40,662 nt of DNA from Alphaproteobacteria bacterium. Lineage in GTDB: Bacteria > Pseudomonadota > Alphaproteobacteria > Micropepsales > Micropepsaceae. Below are positions 14,527 through 22,952 of the stretch, piece after piece. The stretch's first letter is position 1, and the number at the start of each line of letters is the position of its first letter. The notes under the pieces were generated by a model that was given only the letters and a program-made list of their open reading frames with translations, was not told the origin of the DNA and made no database searches. The DNA lies in contig PLJH01000125.1 in the NCBI GenBank assembly GCA_003139615.1, positions 1 through 40,662 on the forward strand, written 5' to 3'. Made by a program: the position numbers and the translations under genes.

Positions 14527-15681
14527 ATGGCAAAAATCGCCGCCTTGATAGTGGCCGCGGGCAGCGGCGAGCGCGCCGGAGGCGGGATTCCGAAGCAGTA
14601 TCGCGCGCTCGCGGGCGTGCCCCTGCTGCGCCTGACCGCGGATATCTTTGCGCGCTTTCCGGGCATTTCAGACCTTCAGATCGTCATAGGTCCTGGTCAA
14701 ATGGAGCAAGCCGAAAAGGTGCTGGACGGCGTCGCCCATCTTTCACCCGTCACCGGCGGCAAGACGCGGCAGGAATCGGTTCGCAACGGGCTGGAGGCAC
14801 TCGCGGCGCGGGCACCCGATTACGTCCTGATTCAGGATGCCGCCCGGCCCTTCGGTTCGCATGCCCTGATCGAACGCCTGATGTCCGCGCTTGAAGGCGG
14901 CGCGGATTGCGCGATTCCGCTCCTGGCCGTCGCCGATACTTTGAAACTGGAACGGCCACCCGGCGTTTGGACCACGGTACCGCGCGACGGACTGATGCGC
15001 GCGCAAACTCCGCAAGGATTCCGTTTCGACAAGATACTCGCGGCGCATCGCCGGCATGCCGATGCCGCAGTCACGGACGACATGGCGCTGGCCGAACTTG
15101 CGGGATTGAAGATCGCCGCGGTCGCCGGCGAAGAGGTCAATATGAAGATCACCACGGCGGAAGATTTCGCCTACGCGGAGCGATTGATGGCGGGGCTAGC
15201 GGATTTTCGCACGGGTTCGGGGATAGATGCGCACCGCTTCGTGGCGGGCGATCATGTGTGGCTGTGCGGCATTCGTATTGCGCACGATATGGGACTCGAA
15301 GGCCATTCCGATGCCGATGCCGGATTGCACGCTTTGACGGATGCGATCCTCGGTGCGCTTGGTTCGGGCGATATCGGTTTGCATTTTCCGTCGGAGGATC
15401 CGCGCTGGCGCGGCGCGCCGTCGTCGAAATTTCTAGCGCATGCGGCAGGGCTTGTTCGCGAGGCGGGCGCCGCTATCGTACACGCCGACGTGACGCTCAT
15501 TTGCGAACGGCCAAAAGTCACGCCGCATCGCGAAGCCATGCGCGCAAAGATCGCCGAAATCCTCGAACTCGATGTGTCGCGCATCAGCGTGAAGGCGACG
15601 ACGACAGACGGCATGGGCTTCACCGGCCGACGCGAAGGCCTCGCCGCGCAGGCGGTGGCGACCTTGCGGTTTCCAGTATGA
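14527..15681 (+). CDS. ispDF: Bifunctional IspD/IspF isoprenoid enzyme
   Basis: A 384-residue fusion for two steps of the MEP isoprenoid pathway. Residues 1-222 are IspD: nucleotide loop LIVAAGSGERAGGGIPKQY, then GGKTRQESVRNGL and QDAARPF. Residues 228-384 are IspF, with zinc ligands D234 and H236 in GSGIDAHRF and H268 in DADAGLHALTDAILGALGSGDIG (in part), and KATTTDGMGFTGRREG near the end. The fused form is common in alphaproteobacteria; IspE acts between the two activities and is elsewhere. ATG at 14527 gives the standard MAKIAALIVAAG start. The stop overlaps the pgpA ATG (ATGA), so the next gene is translationally coupled. Confidence 0.97.
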   Translation: MAKIAALIVAAGSGERAGGGIPKQYRALAGVPLLRLTADIFARFPGISDLQIVIGPGQMEQAEKVLDGVAHLSPVTGGKTRQESVRNGLEALAARAPDYVLIQDAARPFGSHALIERLMSALEGGADCAIPLLAVADTLKLERPPGVWTTVPRDGLMRAQTPQGFRFDKILAAHRRHADAAVTDDMALAELAGLKIAAVAGEEVNMKITTAEDFAYAERLMAGLADFRTGSGIDAHRFVAGDHVWLCGIRIAHDMGLEGHSDADAGLHALTDAILGALGSGDIGLHFPSEDPRWRGAPSSKFLAHAAGLVREAGAAIVHADVTLICERPKVTPHREAMRAKIAEILELDVSRISVKATTTDGMGFTGRREGLAAQAVATLRFPV

Positions 15682-16160
15682 CGCTGCGCTCCACCTACAA
15701 CGCCATCGCCACAGTGTTCGGCGTCGGCCGCCTGCCCGTCGCACCCGGCACGGCCGCAAGCGTGATTGCGCTTCCGATTGCATGGCTGATCGTGGCGCTC
15801 ACCGGCAGCCCCTTTCTGCTGCTGTTCGCAGGCCTGCTCGTAAATGCTATCGGTGCCTGGGCCTGCGAACTTTATTCGCGCGACAAGGGCGAAAAAGATC
15901 CTTCCGAGTGCGTGATCGACGAAGTGGCGGGACAGTGGATCGCTTGCGCGTTCATACCGACGCATTCGACATTCGGCCACACGCTTCTCTGCTATGCCCT
16001 CGCTTTCGTCCTGTTTCGCGTGTTCGACATTTTGAAACCCTGGCCCATTTCGGCTGCCGAACGCCTGCCGGGAGGAATTGGTATCATGGCCGACGATTTC
16101 GTCGCGGGTCTCGCAGCGGGCGCGATCATTGCGGTGCTTGCGCACCTCGGCCTAGTCTGA
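15678..16160 (+). CDS. pgpA: Phosphatidylglycerophosphatase A
   Basis: A 160-residue membrane enzyme that removes phosphate from phosphatidylglycerophosphate to make phosphatidylglycerol. Family motifs are GRLPVAPGTAASV (about 17-29), ECVIDEVAGQWIAC (77-90) and RVFDILKPWPI (114-124), then GGIGIMADDFVAG. Acidic residues E77, D81, E82 and D139-D140 fit the magnesium site. About four membrane helices are visible. ATG at 15678 overlaps the ispDF stop by ATGA and gives the normal family length. The pncC gene follows after 7 bases in the same operon. Confidence 0.93.
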   Translation: MTLRSTYNAIATVFGVGRLPVAPGTAASVIALPIAWLIVALTGSPFLLLFAGLLVNAIGAWACELYSRDKGEKDPSECVIDEVAGQWIACAFIPTHSTFGHTLLCYALAFVLFRVFDILKPWPISAAERLPGGIGIMADDFVAGLAAGAIIAVLAHLGLV

Positions 16161-16167
16161 GCCCCTC

Positions 16168-16656
16168 ATGTTCCCGTCTCCCTTCCTGCGCCTTGCCGAA
16201 GTCGTGCTCGCCGATGCGCGCACGCAGAAGCTCCGCATTGCCACGGCCGAAAGCTGCACCGGCGGATTGATTGCGGCGCTGCTGACGGAGATTCCCGGCT
16301 CGTCCGATGCGTTCGATCGCGGCTTCGTTGTTTATTCGAATCGCGCGAAATCGGACCTTCTCGGTGTGCCGGGCGATTTGATCGCGGATGCGGGCGCAGT
16401 TTCCGAAGCTGTCGCGCGGTCAATGGCCGAAGGCGCTGTCGAGAATTCGAATGCGCATTTGGCGGTTTCGGTAACGGGCGTCGCCGGCCCGGGCGGCGGC
16501 ACGAAACTCAAACCCATCGGCCTCGTCCACATTGCAGCGGCGCGCGAAGGCCGTTCGATCATTCACGAAGCGCATCGCTTCGGCGATATCGGACGCGCGG
16601 AAATCCGGATGAAAGCGGTCGAAGCGGCGTTGCAGCTTCTACACCGCCTGCTTTGA
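16168..16656 (+). CDS. pncC: Nicotinamide-nucleotide amidohydrolase PncC (CinA C-terminal family)
   Basis: A 162-residue stand-alone CinA C-terminal domain. It deamidates nicotinamide mononucleotide to nicotinate mononucleotide in pyridine nucleotide salvage. Signatures are IATAESCTGGLIAALLTEIPGSS (in part, about 24-45), RGFVVYSNRAKSDLLGV and VTGVAGPGGGT with KPIGLVHIA. The serine of AESCTGG is the expected catalytic residue. The N-terminal MoaB-like half of full-length CinA is absent, which is usual for this type. It is third in the ispDF-pgpA-pncC operon, and its last 18 bases overlap the tail of the convergent ratA-like gene. Confidence 0.93.
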   Translation: MFPSPFLRLAEVVLADARTQKLRIATAESCTGGLIAALLTEIPGSSDAFDRGFVVYSNRAKSDLLGVPGDLIADAGAVSEAVARSMAEGAVENSNAHLAVSVTGVAGPGGGTKLKPIGLVHIAAAREGRSIIHEAHRFGDIGRAEIRMKAVEAALQLLHRLL

Positions 16657-17091
16657 CAATTTCTGCGCTTGAACTTCGAACGCCTGGGTCATGCGCGTCA
16701 TCACGCGCGCGAGGGCTGCTTCCGCGATCAGTGCGAGCACCTTGCTTTTGAATTCGAACAGAATCGAGAATTCGACCCGGCAGCCCTCGCCGTCCGGAAC
16801 GAAATGCCAGTGGTTTTCGAGTTTCCGGAAGACGCCTTCCGTCTGCACCACATCGACTTTGTAATTCGCCGGGTCGAGCGTCACCCGGCTGGTGTAGCGT
16901 TCGCGGAAATTCCGGAAGCCCACGATGGTTTCCGCGATCAGCTGCTCGCCGGTGGACGTTTTCTCGCGGCTGTTGACGCGCAACCCTGCGCACCACGGCA
17001 CAAATTGCGGATACCGTTCCACATCGGAAACGATCTCGTACATCAGTTGCGCCGTATACGGAACAAATCGCGTTTCAGAATGACTTGGCAT
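16639..17091 (-). CDS. RatA/COQ10-type START-fold protein
   Basis: A 150-residue SRPBCC/START-like protein. Landmarks are [25 protein letters not shown] near the N-terminus, the [17 protein letters not shown] strand, [12 protein letters not shown], and [23 protein letters not shown] (all quoted in part of the fold). COQ10 homologues bind coenzyme Q and are needed for normal respiration; E. coli RatA was reported to block 70S ribosome assembly. In alphaproteobacteria next to lipA the quinone role is more likely. The ATG lies inside the last 17 bases of lipA, so the two are translationally linked. Its tail overlaps pncC by 18 bases in convergent direction. Confidence 0.9.
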   Translation of the reverse strand: MPSHSETRFVPYTAQLMYEIVSDVERYPQFVPWCAGLRVNSREKTSTGEQLIAETIVGFRNFRERYTSRVTLDPANYKVDVVQTEGVFRKLENHWHFVPDGEGCRVEFSILFEFKSKVLALIAEAALARVMTRMTQAFEVQAQKLSKQAV

Positions 17092-18046
17092 GGGCGTGTG
17101 CGGTGCGTGCGGCCTGCAGTGCCGTAAAATCCGTGTCTGCGTGATAGGAGGAACGCGTCAGCGGACTCGCCGACACCATCAGGAAGCCTTTGGCGTGCGC
17201 GATCTGTTCGAGAGCCTTGAATTCGTCCGGCGACCAGAAGCGCGCGAGTGCGGCATGCTTGCGGGTCGGCTGGAGATACTGGCCGATGGTGAGAAAATCG
17301 ACTTGCGCCGCGCGCAGGTCGTCCATCACCTGCATGATCTCTTCGCGACTCTCGCCGAGGCCGACCATGAGTCCCGATTTCGTGAACCCCGTCGGCACCA
17401 AGTCCTTCGCATGTTCGAGCAATCGCAACGACGTGAAATAGCGCGCGCCCGGCCGCACCGTCAGGTAGAGCCGCGGCACGGTTTCAAGATTGTGGTTGAG
17501 CACGTCCGGGCGCGCCGCCATCACGATCTCGATGGCGCCGGGCTTGCGCAGGAAATCCGGCGTGAGCACTTCGACGGTCGTGCCCGGGCTGAATTCGCGG
17601 ATGGCGCGGATCGTCTGCGCAAAATGTTCGGCGCCGCCGTCCGCGAGGTCATCGCGGTCCACCGACGTGATCACGACATGCTTGAGGCCCAGTTTCGCCA
17701 CCGCGCGGCCGACATTTGCAGGCTCGTCCAAATCGAGCGGCCCCGGCAATCCGGTTTTCACGTTGCAGAAGGCGCAGGCCCGCGTGCAGGTGTCGCCCAT
17801 GATCATCATGGTGGCGTGCTTGTTCGTCCAGCATTCGCCAATGTTCGGGCAGCCCGCCTCTTCGCAGACCGTGTGCAGCCCGTGCTCGCGCACGATCGCC
17901 TTGGTTTCGGCATATTCGCGGCTGACGGGCGCCTTCACCCGAATCCAGTCGGGCTTGCGCTGCACGGCCGAGTCGGGCCGGTGCGCCTTTTCCGGGTGGC
18001 GGGCCGCCCGGAGGTCCTTCAGATCCTGGTCGAAAACGATGGCCAT
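17075..18046 (-). CDS. lipA: Lipoyl synthase
   Basis: A 323-residue radical SAM enzyme that inserts two sulfurs into octanoyl groups on 2-oxoacid dehydrogenases and the glycine cleavage H protein. The auxiliary 4Fe-4S cluster is held by [12 protein letters not shown], which is cut apart to give its sulfurs, and the radical SAM cluster by CTRACAFC. The C-terminal [10 protein letters not shown] holds the conserved serine that ligates the auxiliary cluster. ATG at 18046 (MAIVFDQD) gives the family length; the longer frame adds no conserved sequence. It is the first gene of lipA-ratA and is divergent from the acyl-activating enzyme, with 136 bases between. Confidence 0.97.
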   Translation of the reverse strand: MAIVFDQDLKDLRAARHPEKAHRPDSAVQRKPDWIRVKAPVSREYAETKAIVREHGLHTVCEEAGCPNIGECWTNKHATMMIMGDTCTRACAFCNVKTGLPGPLDLDEPANVGRAVAKLGLKHVVITSVDRDDLADGGAEHFAQTIRAIREFSPGTTVEVLTPDFLRKPGAIEIVMAARPDVLNHNLETVPRLYLTVRPGARYFTSLRLLEHAKDLVPTGFTKSGLMVGLGESREEIMQVMDDLRAAQVDFLTIGQYLQPTRKHAALARFWSPDEFKALEQIAHAKGFLMVSASPLTRSSYHADTDFTALQAARTAHAHAKSF

Positions 18047-18182
18047 CGCCCCTACATATAGGCATGCCCTTGGAAAATCACGTGGCCTTAGGGTTGCCAT
18101 TTGCCACAACCGTCGCCTGGGCTAGCTTGGGCGGCAAAAAGGGGATGGGCTGTTCGCGCCCCTCCAGACAGGGAGCATTCGG

Positions 18183-19799
18183 GTGAGCCTTGCAACCGTC
18201 GCCGCCGCCTCGGGCGAAGAGATCGTGCCTTTCGATGTCGACCGCGCCTACAAGCCCGTATTCCGGGCGCTGACCCAGGCACGCAGCAGATTCGGCGGCA
18301 AGCGGGCGGCGCTGGTCGACGGTGACGAACGCGTGCTGACCTATGATGAGATCGTGCGCGCATCGCTCGCGCTGGGCCATGCGCTCAAAGCCGGCACGCG
18401 TGCGGGCGAAGCGGTGGGCGTGATGCTGCCGTCGGGCGCAGGCGCTGTAATCGCGTTCTTCGCGGTCTCGGCTTACGGCCGTGTACCGGCCATGCTCAAT
18501 TTCACTGCCGGCGCCGCCGCCATCAAAGCCGCGCTGCAGATGGCGCAGATCAAGCGCATCGTCACCGCACACAAATTCATCGAGCTGGGCAAATTCGAAG
18601 CGTTGATCGACGAGCTGAAAGATTCCGCCGAGATCGTCTATCTCGAGGACGTGCGCGAAAAGCTGACGATCTTCGACAAAGCGTTCGCGGCCGTGGGCCA
18701 GTTCCTGCCCGGCGCGGTGACCGCGCGGCCAGCGCACGCAACGCCTGCAGTGATCCTGTTTACTTCCGGCACGGAAGGCGATCCCAAAGGCGTCGCGCTT
18801 TCGCATCTCAATATACTTTCTAATGTCGAGCAGGTGCGTTCGCATATCGCGCTCTATGAATCCGACATTCTGTTCAATCCGCTACCGACCTTTCATTGCT
18901 TCGGATTGACGGTAGGTGTGGTGATGCCGCTGCTGCTGGGCATCAAGGTGGTGCTGCATCCCACACCGTTGCAGCCCCGCGAGATCGTGCGGCGAATCAA
19001 GACCTCCGGCGCCACAATTCTGCTCTCAACCGACACCTTCATCTCGCAATATGCACGCGCGGGCGATCAGGGCGACCTGAACAGCCTGCGTCTTGCGGTC
19101 TGCGGCGCGGAACGGCTGCGCGACGAGACGCGTGCGCTCCTGCGCAAGAAATACAATATCGAATTGCTGGAAGGCTACGGCGTGACGGAGGCCGCACCCG
19201 TCATCGCCGCGAACCAGCCCGGCGCCAACCGCGCCGGCACCGTCGGCCGTCTCGTGCAGGGCATGGAATGCAGGCTTGAACCCGTCGAAGGCATTCCCAA
19301 TGCCGGCAGGCTCTATGTGCGTGGGCCGAATGTGATGCTGGGCTACATCAAGGCTGACAATCCCGGTGTCATCGATCCACCCCATGGCGGCTGGCACGAT
19401 ACGGGCGATGTGGTGGCGATCGACGAAGAGGGCTTCATCGCGATCAAGGGGCGCCTCAAACGCTTCGCCAAGATCGGCGGCGAGACGGTGTCGCTGGCGG
19501 TGGTGGAGAATTGTGCGTCGGCTCTGTGGCCGGATTACGCGCATGCCGCCGTGACGATTCCCGACGGACGCAAAGGCGAGCAGATCGTCCTTGTCACCAC
19601 CTGCCCCGACGCCCAACGCACCGATCTCATCGGCTGGGTCCACAATCACGGCGTCCCCGAACTGGCCGTTCCCCGCCGCATCCTCCAGGTGGATTCGGTG
19701 CCTGTGCTCGGAACCGGAAAGACGGATTACACCAAGGTGCAGAAGATGGTGAAGGAAAGCATGGAGTCTGTCGCGACGCCGGGAGATGCAGCGAAATGA
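18183..19799 (+). CDS. AMP-forming acyl-activating enzyme (Aas-type acyl-ACP/CoA synthetase domain)
   Basis: A 538-residue member of the adenylate-forming family. The phosphate loop is LFTSGTEGDPKGVALSH (about 191-207), with GYGVTEAAPV further on, the HDTGDVVAIDEEGF region, the hinge KGRLKRFAKIGGE, and the A10 lysine in GTGKTDYTKV near the end. It most resembles the synthetase half of Aas, which loads fatty acids on ACP for lysophospholipid repair. The acyltransferase and membrane halves found in full Aas proteins are missing, and none lies nearby. It could instead be a CoA ligase. GTG at 18183 follows GGGAG at proper spacing. It converges on the RND permease gene with a 1-base gap. Confidence 0.85.
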   Translation: MSLATVAAASGEEIVPFDVDRAYKPVFRALTQARSRFGGKRAALVDGDERVLTYDEIVRASLALGHALKAGTRAGEAVGVMLPSGAGAVIAFFAVSAYGRVPAMLNFTAGAAAIKAALQMAQIKRIVTAHKFIELGKFEALIDELKDSAEIVYLEDVREKLTIFDKAFAAVGQFLPGAVTARPAHATPAVILFTSGTEGDPKGVALSHLNILSNVEQVRSHIALYESDILFNPLPTFHCFGLTVGVVMPLLLGIKVVLHPTPLQPREIVRRIKTSGATILLSTDTFISQYARAGDQGDLNSLRLAVCGAERLRDETRALLRKKYNIELLEGYGVTEAAPVIAANQPGANRAGTVGRLVQGMECRLEPVEGIPNAGRLYVRGPNVMLGYIKADNPGVIDPPHGGWHDTGDVVAIDEEGFIAIKGRLKRFAKIGGETVSLAVVENCASALWPDYAHAAVTIPDGRKGEQIVLVTTCPDAQRTDLIGWVHNHGVPELAVPRRILQVDSVPVLGTGKTDYTKVQKMVKESMESVATPGDAAK

Positions 19800-19800
19800 T

Positions 19801-22800
19801 TCAAGCCTTCGAGCTTTGCGTCGCTTCGTGACCGGACGTTTCCGAGTCCTCCGGCTCAAACATGCGATTAAATTTGTCGAGGTAGAAATACACGACGGGC
19901 GTCGTGTAGAGCGTCAGAATTTGCGACACGAACAATCCGCCCACGATGGCCCAACCGAGAGGTTGGCGAAACTCCGCGCCTGTCCCGTTCATGAGGATCA
20001 TCGGAATGCCGCCCAGCGCGGCGCAGGCTGTCGTCATGAGAATGGGGCGCAGCCGCTGGTGTGACGCCTGCCTGACGGCTTCCTCAGGTTCAAGATGGTG
20101 TTCGCGTTCGAGGCGCAGCGCGACATCGACGATCATGATGCCGTTTTTCTTGACGATGCCGATCAATAGAATGATCGCGATGATACCGATCACGTTGAGA
20201 TCCTGCCCCGCGGCCTTCAATGCCAGCAGAGCGCCGACACCGGCCGACGGCAGAGTCGAGAGAATGGTGATGGGATGAATGAAGCTCTCGTAGAGCACAC
20301 CCAGGATCACGTAGACCGCTATCAATGCTGCGGCGATCAGGATCGGCTCGCTCGACAGCGACTGCTGGAACGCCTGCGCCGTGCCCTGGAACGCGCCCGT
20401 CAACGTGATCGGCGAACCCAGCTTTTCGCGCGCAGCCAGCACCGCATTCGTCGCCTGGCTGAGCGCCACGCCCGGCGCGAGATTGAACGCCAAGGTCGCG
20501 GCGGGATATTCGCCCTGATGGTTGACCGTCAGACTGCCCGTGGCGTTGGGGTTTACCTTCACGAACAGCGAGAGCGGTACGGTTTTGCCCGTGATCGGTG
20601 AAAGGATAAACACGGAGTTGAACAGATCGGGACTCGCTTGCAAGGCCGGCGGCGCCTCGACGACGATGTGATAGCTGTTTTGCTGCGTATAGTATTGCGC
20701 AACCTCGTCCTGGCCGATCTGTTCGTAAATGGCTGTGTCGATCGCGGTGGGCGTGATGCCAAATCGCGCCGCCGCATCCCGGTCGATGGTCAGATTGACG
20801 GCCCCGCCATTGGATTGCTGATCGGAGCTGACATCCTTCAGCTCCGGCAAAGTCTGCATCAATGCGAGCATGCGCGGCGCCCATTCGTCCAGTTCGGTCA
20901 GGCTGGAGTCCGATAGCGTGTACTGATACTGCGCCTGCCCGGCGCGGCCGCCGACATTGATGTCCTGTGCCGCCTGAAGGAAGGTCTGCACGCCGACAAG
21001 CTCGGCGAGCTTCGGGCGCAACCGGGCGATGACCTGATCGGCGCTTGCCTTGCGGCCGCTGTCCTTGGGTTTCAACGCGATAAACAAATTCGCCGAGTTC
21101 GTGCTCGAGCTTCCGACGAAGACTCCAAAGCCGGAGATGGCGGTGTCGGCGCCCAGGACATGGGCGACATCCAGAATCTTCCGCTTTGTCTTCGTGAACG
21201 ACGCGTCCTGGGACGTAATCATGACGCCGCTGAGAAAGCCGGTATCCTGCTGCGGAAAGAATCCGGTGGAGGCAGTGGTGTAAAGGACGACCGCGAACGC
21301 GATCGTCGCCAGAAAGACCATCAGCGTTGTGAATTTGTGGCGCAGCACGATGTCCAGGGTGCGCGCATAGCCCGATTCGAGATTCGTGAATCCCTTTTCG
21401 AGCCCTTTGGTGAACCAGTTCGAAGGCGGCTCGGGCACCTGGAGGAATCTGCTGCACAGCATCGGGGTCAAGGTCAGGGTGAGCACGAGCGACAGCAGCA
21501 CCGCGGCGCTGAGCGTGATGGCGAATTCGCGCATGAGCAGGCCCACCACGCCGCCCATGAACATCAAAGGCGTGAACACTGCGACGAGCGAGATCGAAAT
21601 CGAGAGTACCGTGAAGCTGATTTCACCCGCGCCGGCCAGTGCCGCATCGAACGGTTTCTCGCCCTTTTCGACGCGCTGCCAGATCACTTCCACCATGACG
21701 ATCGCATCGTCGACCACAAAGCCCACGGCAATCGTCATTGCCATCAGTGAAAGATTGTCGAGGCTGAACCCCAATGGCAGCATTATGGCCGTGGTCGCCA
21801 GAAGCGCCAACGGGATCACGGCGCTGGGGATTAGGGTCGCCCGCACATTGCGCAGGAACAGAAAGATGACCAGCACCACCAGAAATACGGTGATAAGCAG
21901 TGTCACCTTAACGTCAGCGACTGACGCGCTGATCGTCTGCGTCCGATCCATCAGGATATGGATTTGAATGGCCGGCGGAATGTTCGCCTGGAGCGACGGC
22001 AACGCCTTTCGGATATCGCCCACCGTCTTGATGACGTTCGCGCCGGGCTCTTTGTAAATGACAAGGAGGATACCCTGTCCGCCCTTCAGGGTCGGATCGG
22101 TGTTGGCTTGGCCTGGATACACCCAGGCGCCGATCTGGTCGTTCTCCACGCTCTGGCTGGCGCTGCCCAGATCCTTGACGCGGATTGGCGAGCCGTTCTG
22201 GTAGCCTACGACGAGATCGTTCCACGGTGCCGCGGTGAGAATCTGATCGTTCGCGTACACGGTGAGGCCACGTTGCGCGCCGACGATCGAACCCTTGGGC
22301 TGATTGGTCGTGGCGGCGACGATCTGCGCGCGCACATTGTCGATCTGGAGACCGCGCGCCGCGACTTTGCGCGGATCGATCTGAATACGCACAGCCGGTT
22401 TCTGCTGGCCGCCGATGGTCACAAGACCCACGCCGTCGATGCGCGAGACCTGTTGGGACAGGATCACGTCGGCATAGTTGTCGACCTGATCGAGCGGCAA
22501 ACTGTCGGAACTGAGCGTCAGGATCATGATCGGCGCGTCGGCAGGATTGACCTGGCGTATCGTGGGCTGTGCCGGAAGATTGGCCGGAAGTTGCGCGCTC
22601 GCCGCGTTGATTGCCGCCTGCACCTGTTCGAAATCCGTGGTCATGTTCTGACCCAGCTCGAATTGCAGCGTGATCGAAGTGGATCCCAGCGAACTGACCG
22701 ACGTCATCTGGACGATGCCGGGGATAAGCGAGAACTGGCGTTCGAGCGGCGTCGCCACGTTCGAGGCCATGGTTTCGGGGCTGGCGCCCGGCAAGCTCGT

Positions 22801-22944
22801 GCCGATCTGAACGGTGGGAAAATCCACGTTAGGCAGGGCTGCGACGGGTAGACTCACATAACCGACGATCCCGACCAGCAGGAATGCGAACGCTATCAAC
22901 GTGGTAGCGACAGGACGGCGGATGAAGGGAGCCGAGAGGTTCAA
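19801..22944 (-). CDS. RND multidrug efflux permease (MdtB/MdtC type)
   Basis: A 1047-residue inner-membrane RND pump with 12 expected membrane helices and two large periplasmic loops. It begins MNLSAPFIRRPVATTLIAFA. The proton relay is present: paired Asp in GFVVDDAIVMVE (helix 4) and Lys in GIVKKNGIMIVDVAL (helix 10). Sequence wording (LPNVDFPTVQIGTSLPGASPETM, in part) is of the MdtB/MdtC subgroup. E. coli MdtB and MdtC work as a heterotrimer, but only one permease is found here, so it may form a homotrimer. The adaptor gene precedes it by 8 bases; no outer-membrane channel gene is near, so it probably borrows a TolC-like protein encoded elsewhere. Confidence 0.95.
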   Translation of the reverse strand: MNLSAPFIRRPVATTLIAFAFLLVGIVGYVSLPVAALPNVDFPTVQIGTSLPGASPETMASNVATPLERQFSLIPGIVQMTSVSSLGSTSITLQFELGQNMTTDFEQVQAAINAASAQLPANLPAQPTIRQVNPADAPIMILTLSSDSLPLDQVDNYADVILSQQVSRIDGVGLVTIGGQQKPAVRIQIDPRKVAARGLQIDNVRAQIVAATTNQPKGSIVGAQRGLTVYANDQILTAAPWNDLVVGYQNGSPIRVKDLGSASQSVENDQIGAWVYPGQANTDPTLKGGQGILLVIYKEPGANVIKTVGDIRKALPSLQANIPPAIQIHILMDRTQTISASVADVKVTLLITVFLVVLVIFLFLRNVRATLIPSAVIPLALLATTAIMLPLGFSLDNLSLMAMTIAVGFVVDDAIVMVEVIWQRVEKGEKPFDAALAGAGEISFTVLSISISLVAVFTPLMFMGGVVGLLMREFAITLSAAVLLSLVLTLTLTPMLCSRFLQVPEPPSNWFTKGLEKGFTNLESGYARTLDIVLRHKFTTLMVFLATIAFAVVLYTTASTGFFPQQDTGFLSGVMITSQDASFTKTKRKILDVAHVLGADTAISGFGVFVGSSSTNSANLFIALKPKDSGRKASADQVIARLRPKLAELVGVQTFLQAAQDINVGGRAGQAQYQYTLSDSSLTELDEWAPRMLALMQTLPELKDVSSDQQSNGGAVNLTIDRDAAARFGITPTAIDTAIYEQIGQDEVAQYYTQQNSYHIVVEAPPALQASPDLFNSVFILSPITGKTVPLSLFVKVNPNATGSLTVNHQGEYPAATLAFNLAPGVALSQATNAVLAAREKLGSPITLTGAFQGTAQAFQQSLSSEPILIAAALIAVYVILGVLYESFIHPITILSTLPSAGVGALLALKAAGQDLNVIGIIAIILLIGIVKKNGIMIVDVALRLEREHHLEPEEAVRQASHQRLRPILMTTACAALGGIPMILMNGTGAEFRQPLGWAIVGGLFVSQILTLYTTPVVYFYLDKFNRMFEPEDSETSGHEATQSSKA

Positions 22945-22952
22945 GAGTATCC

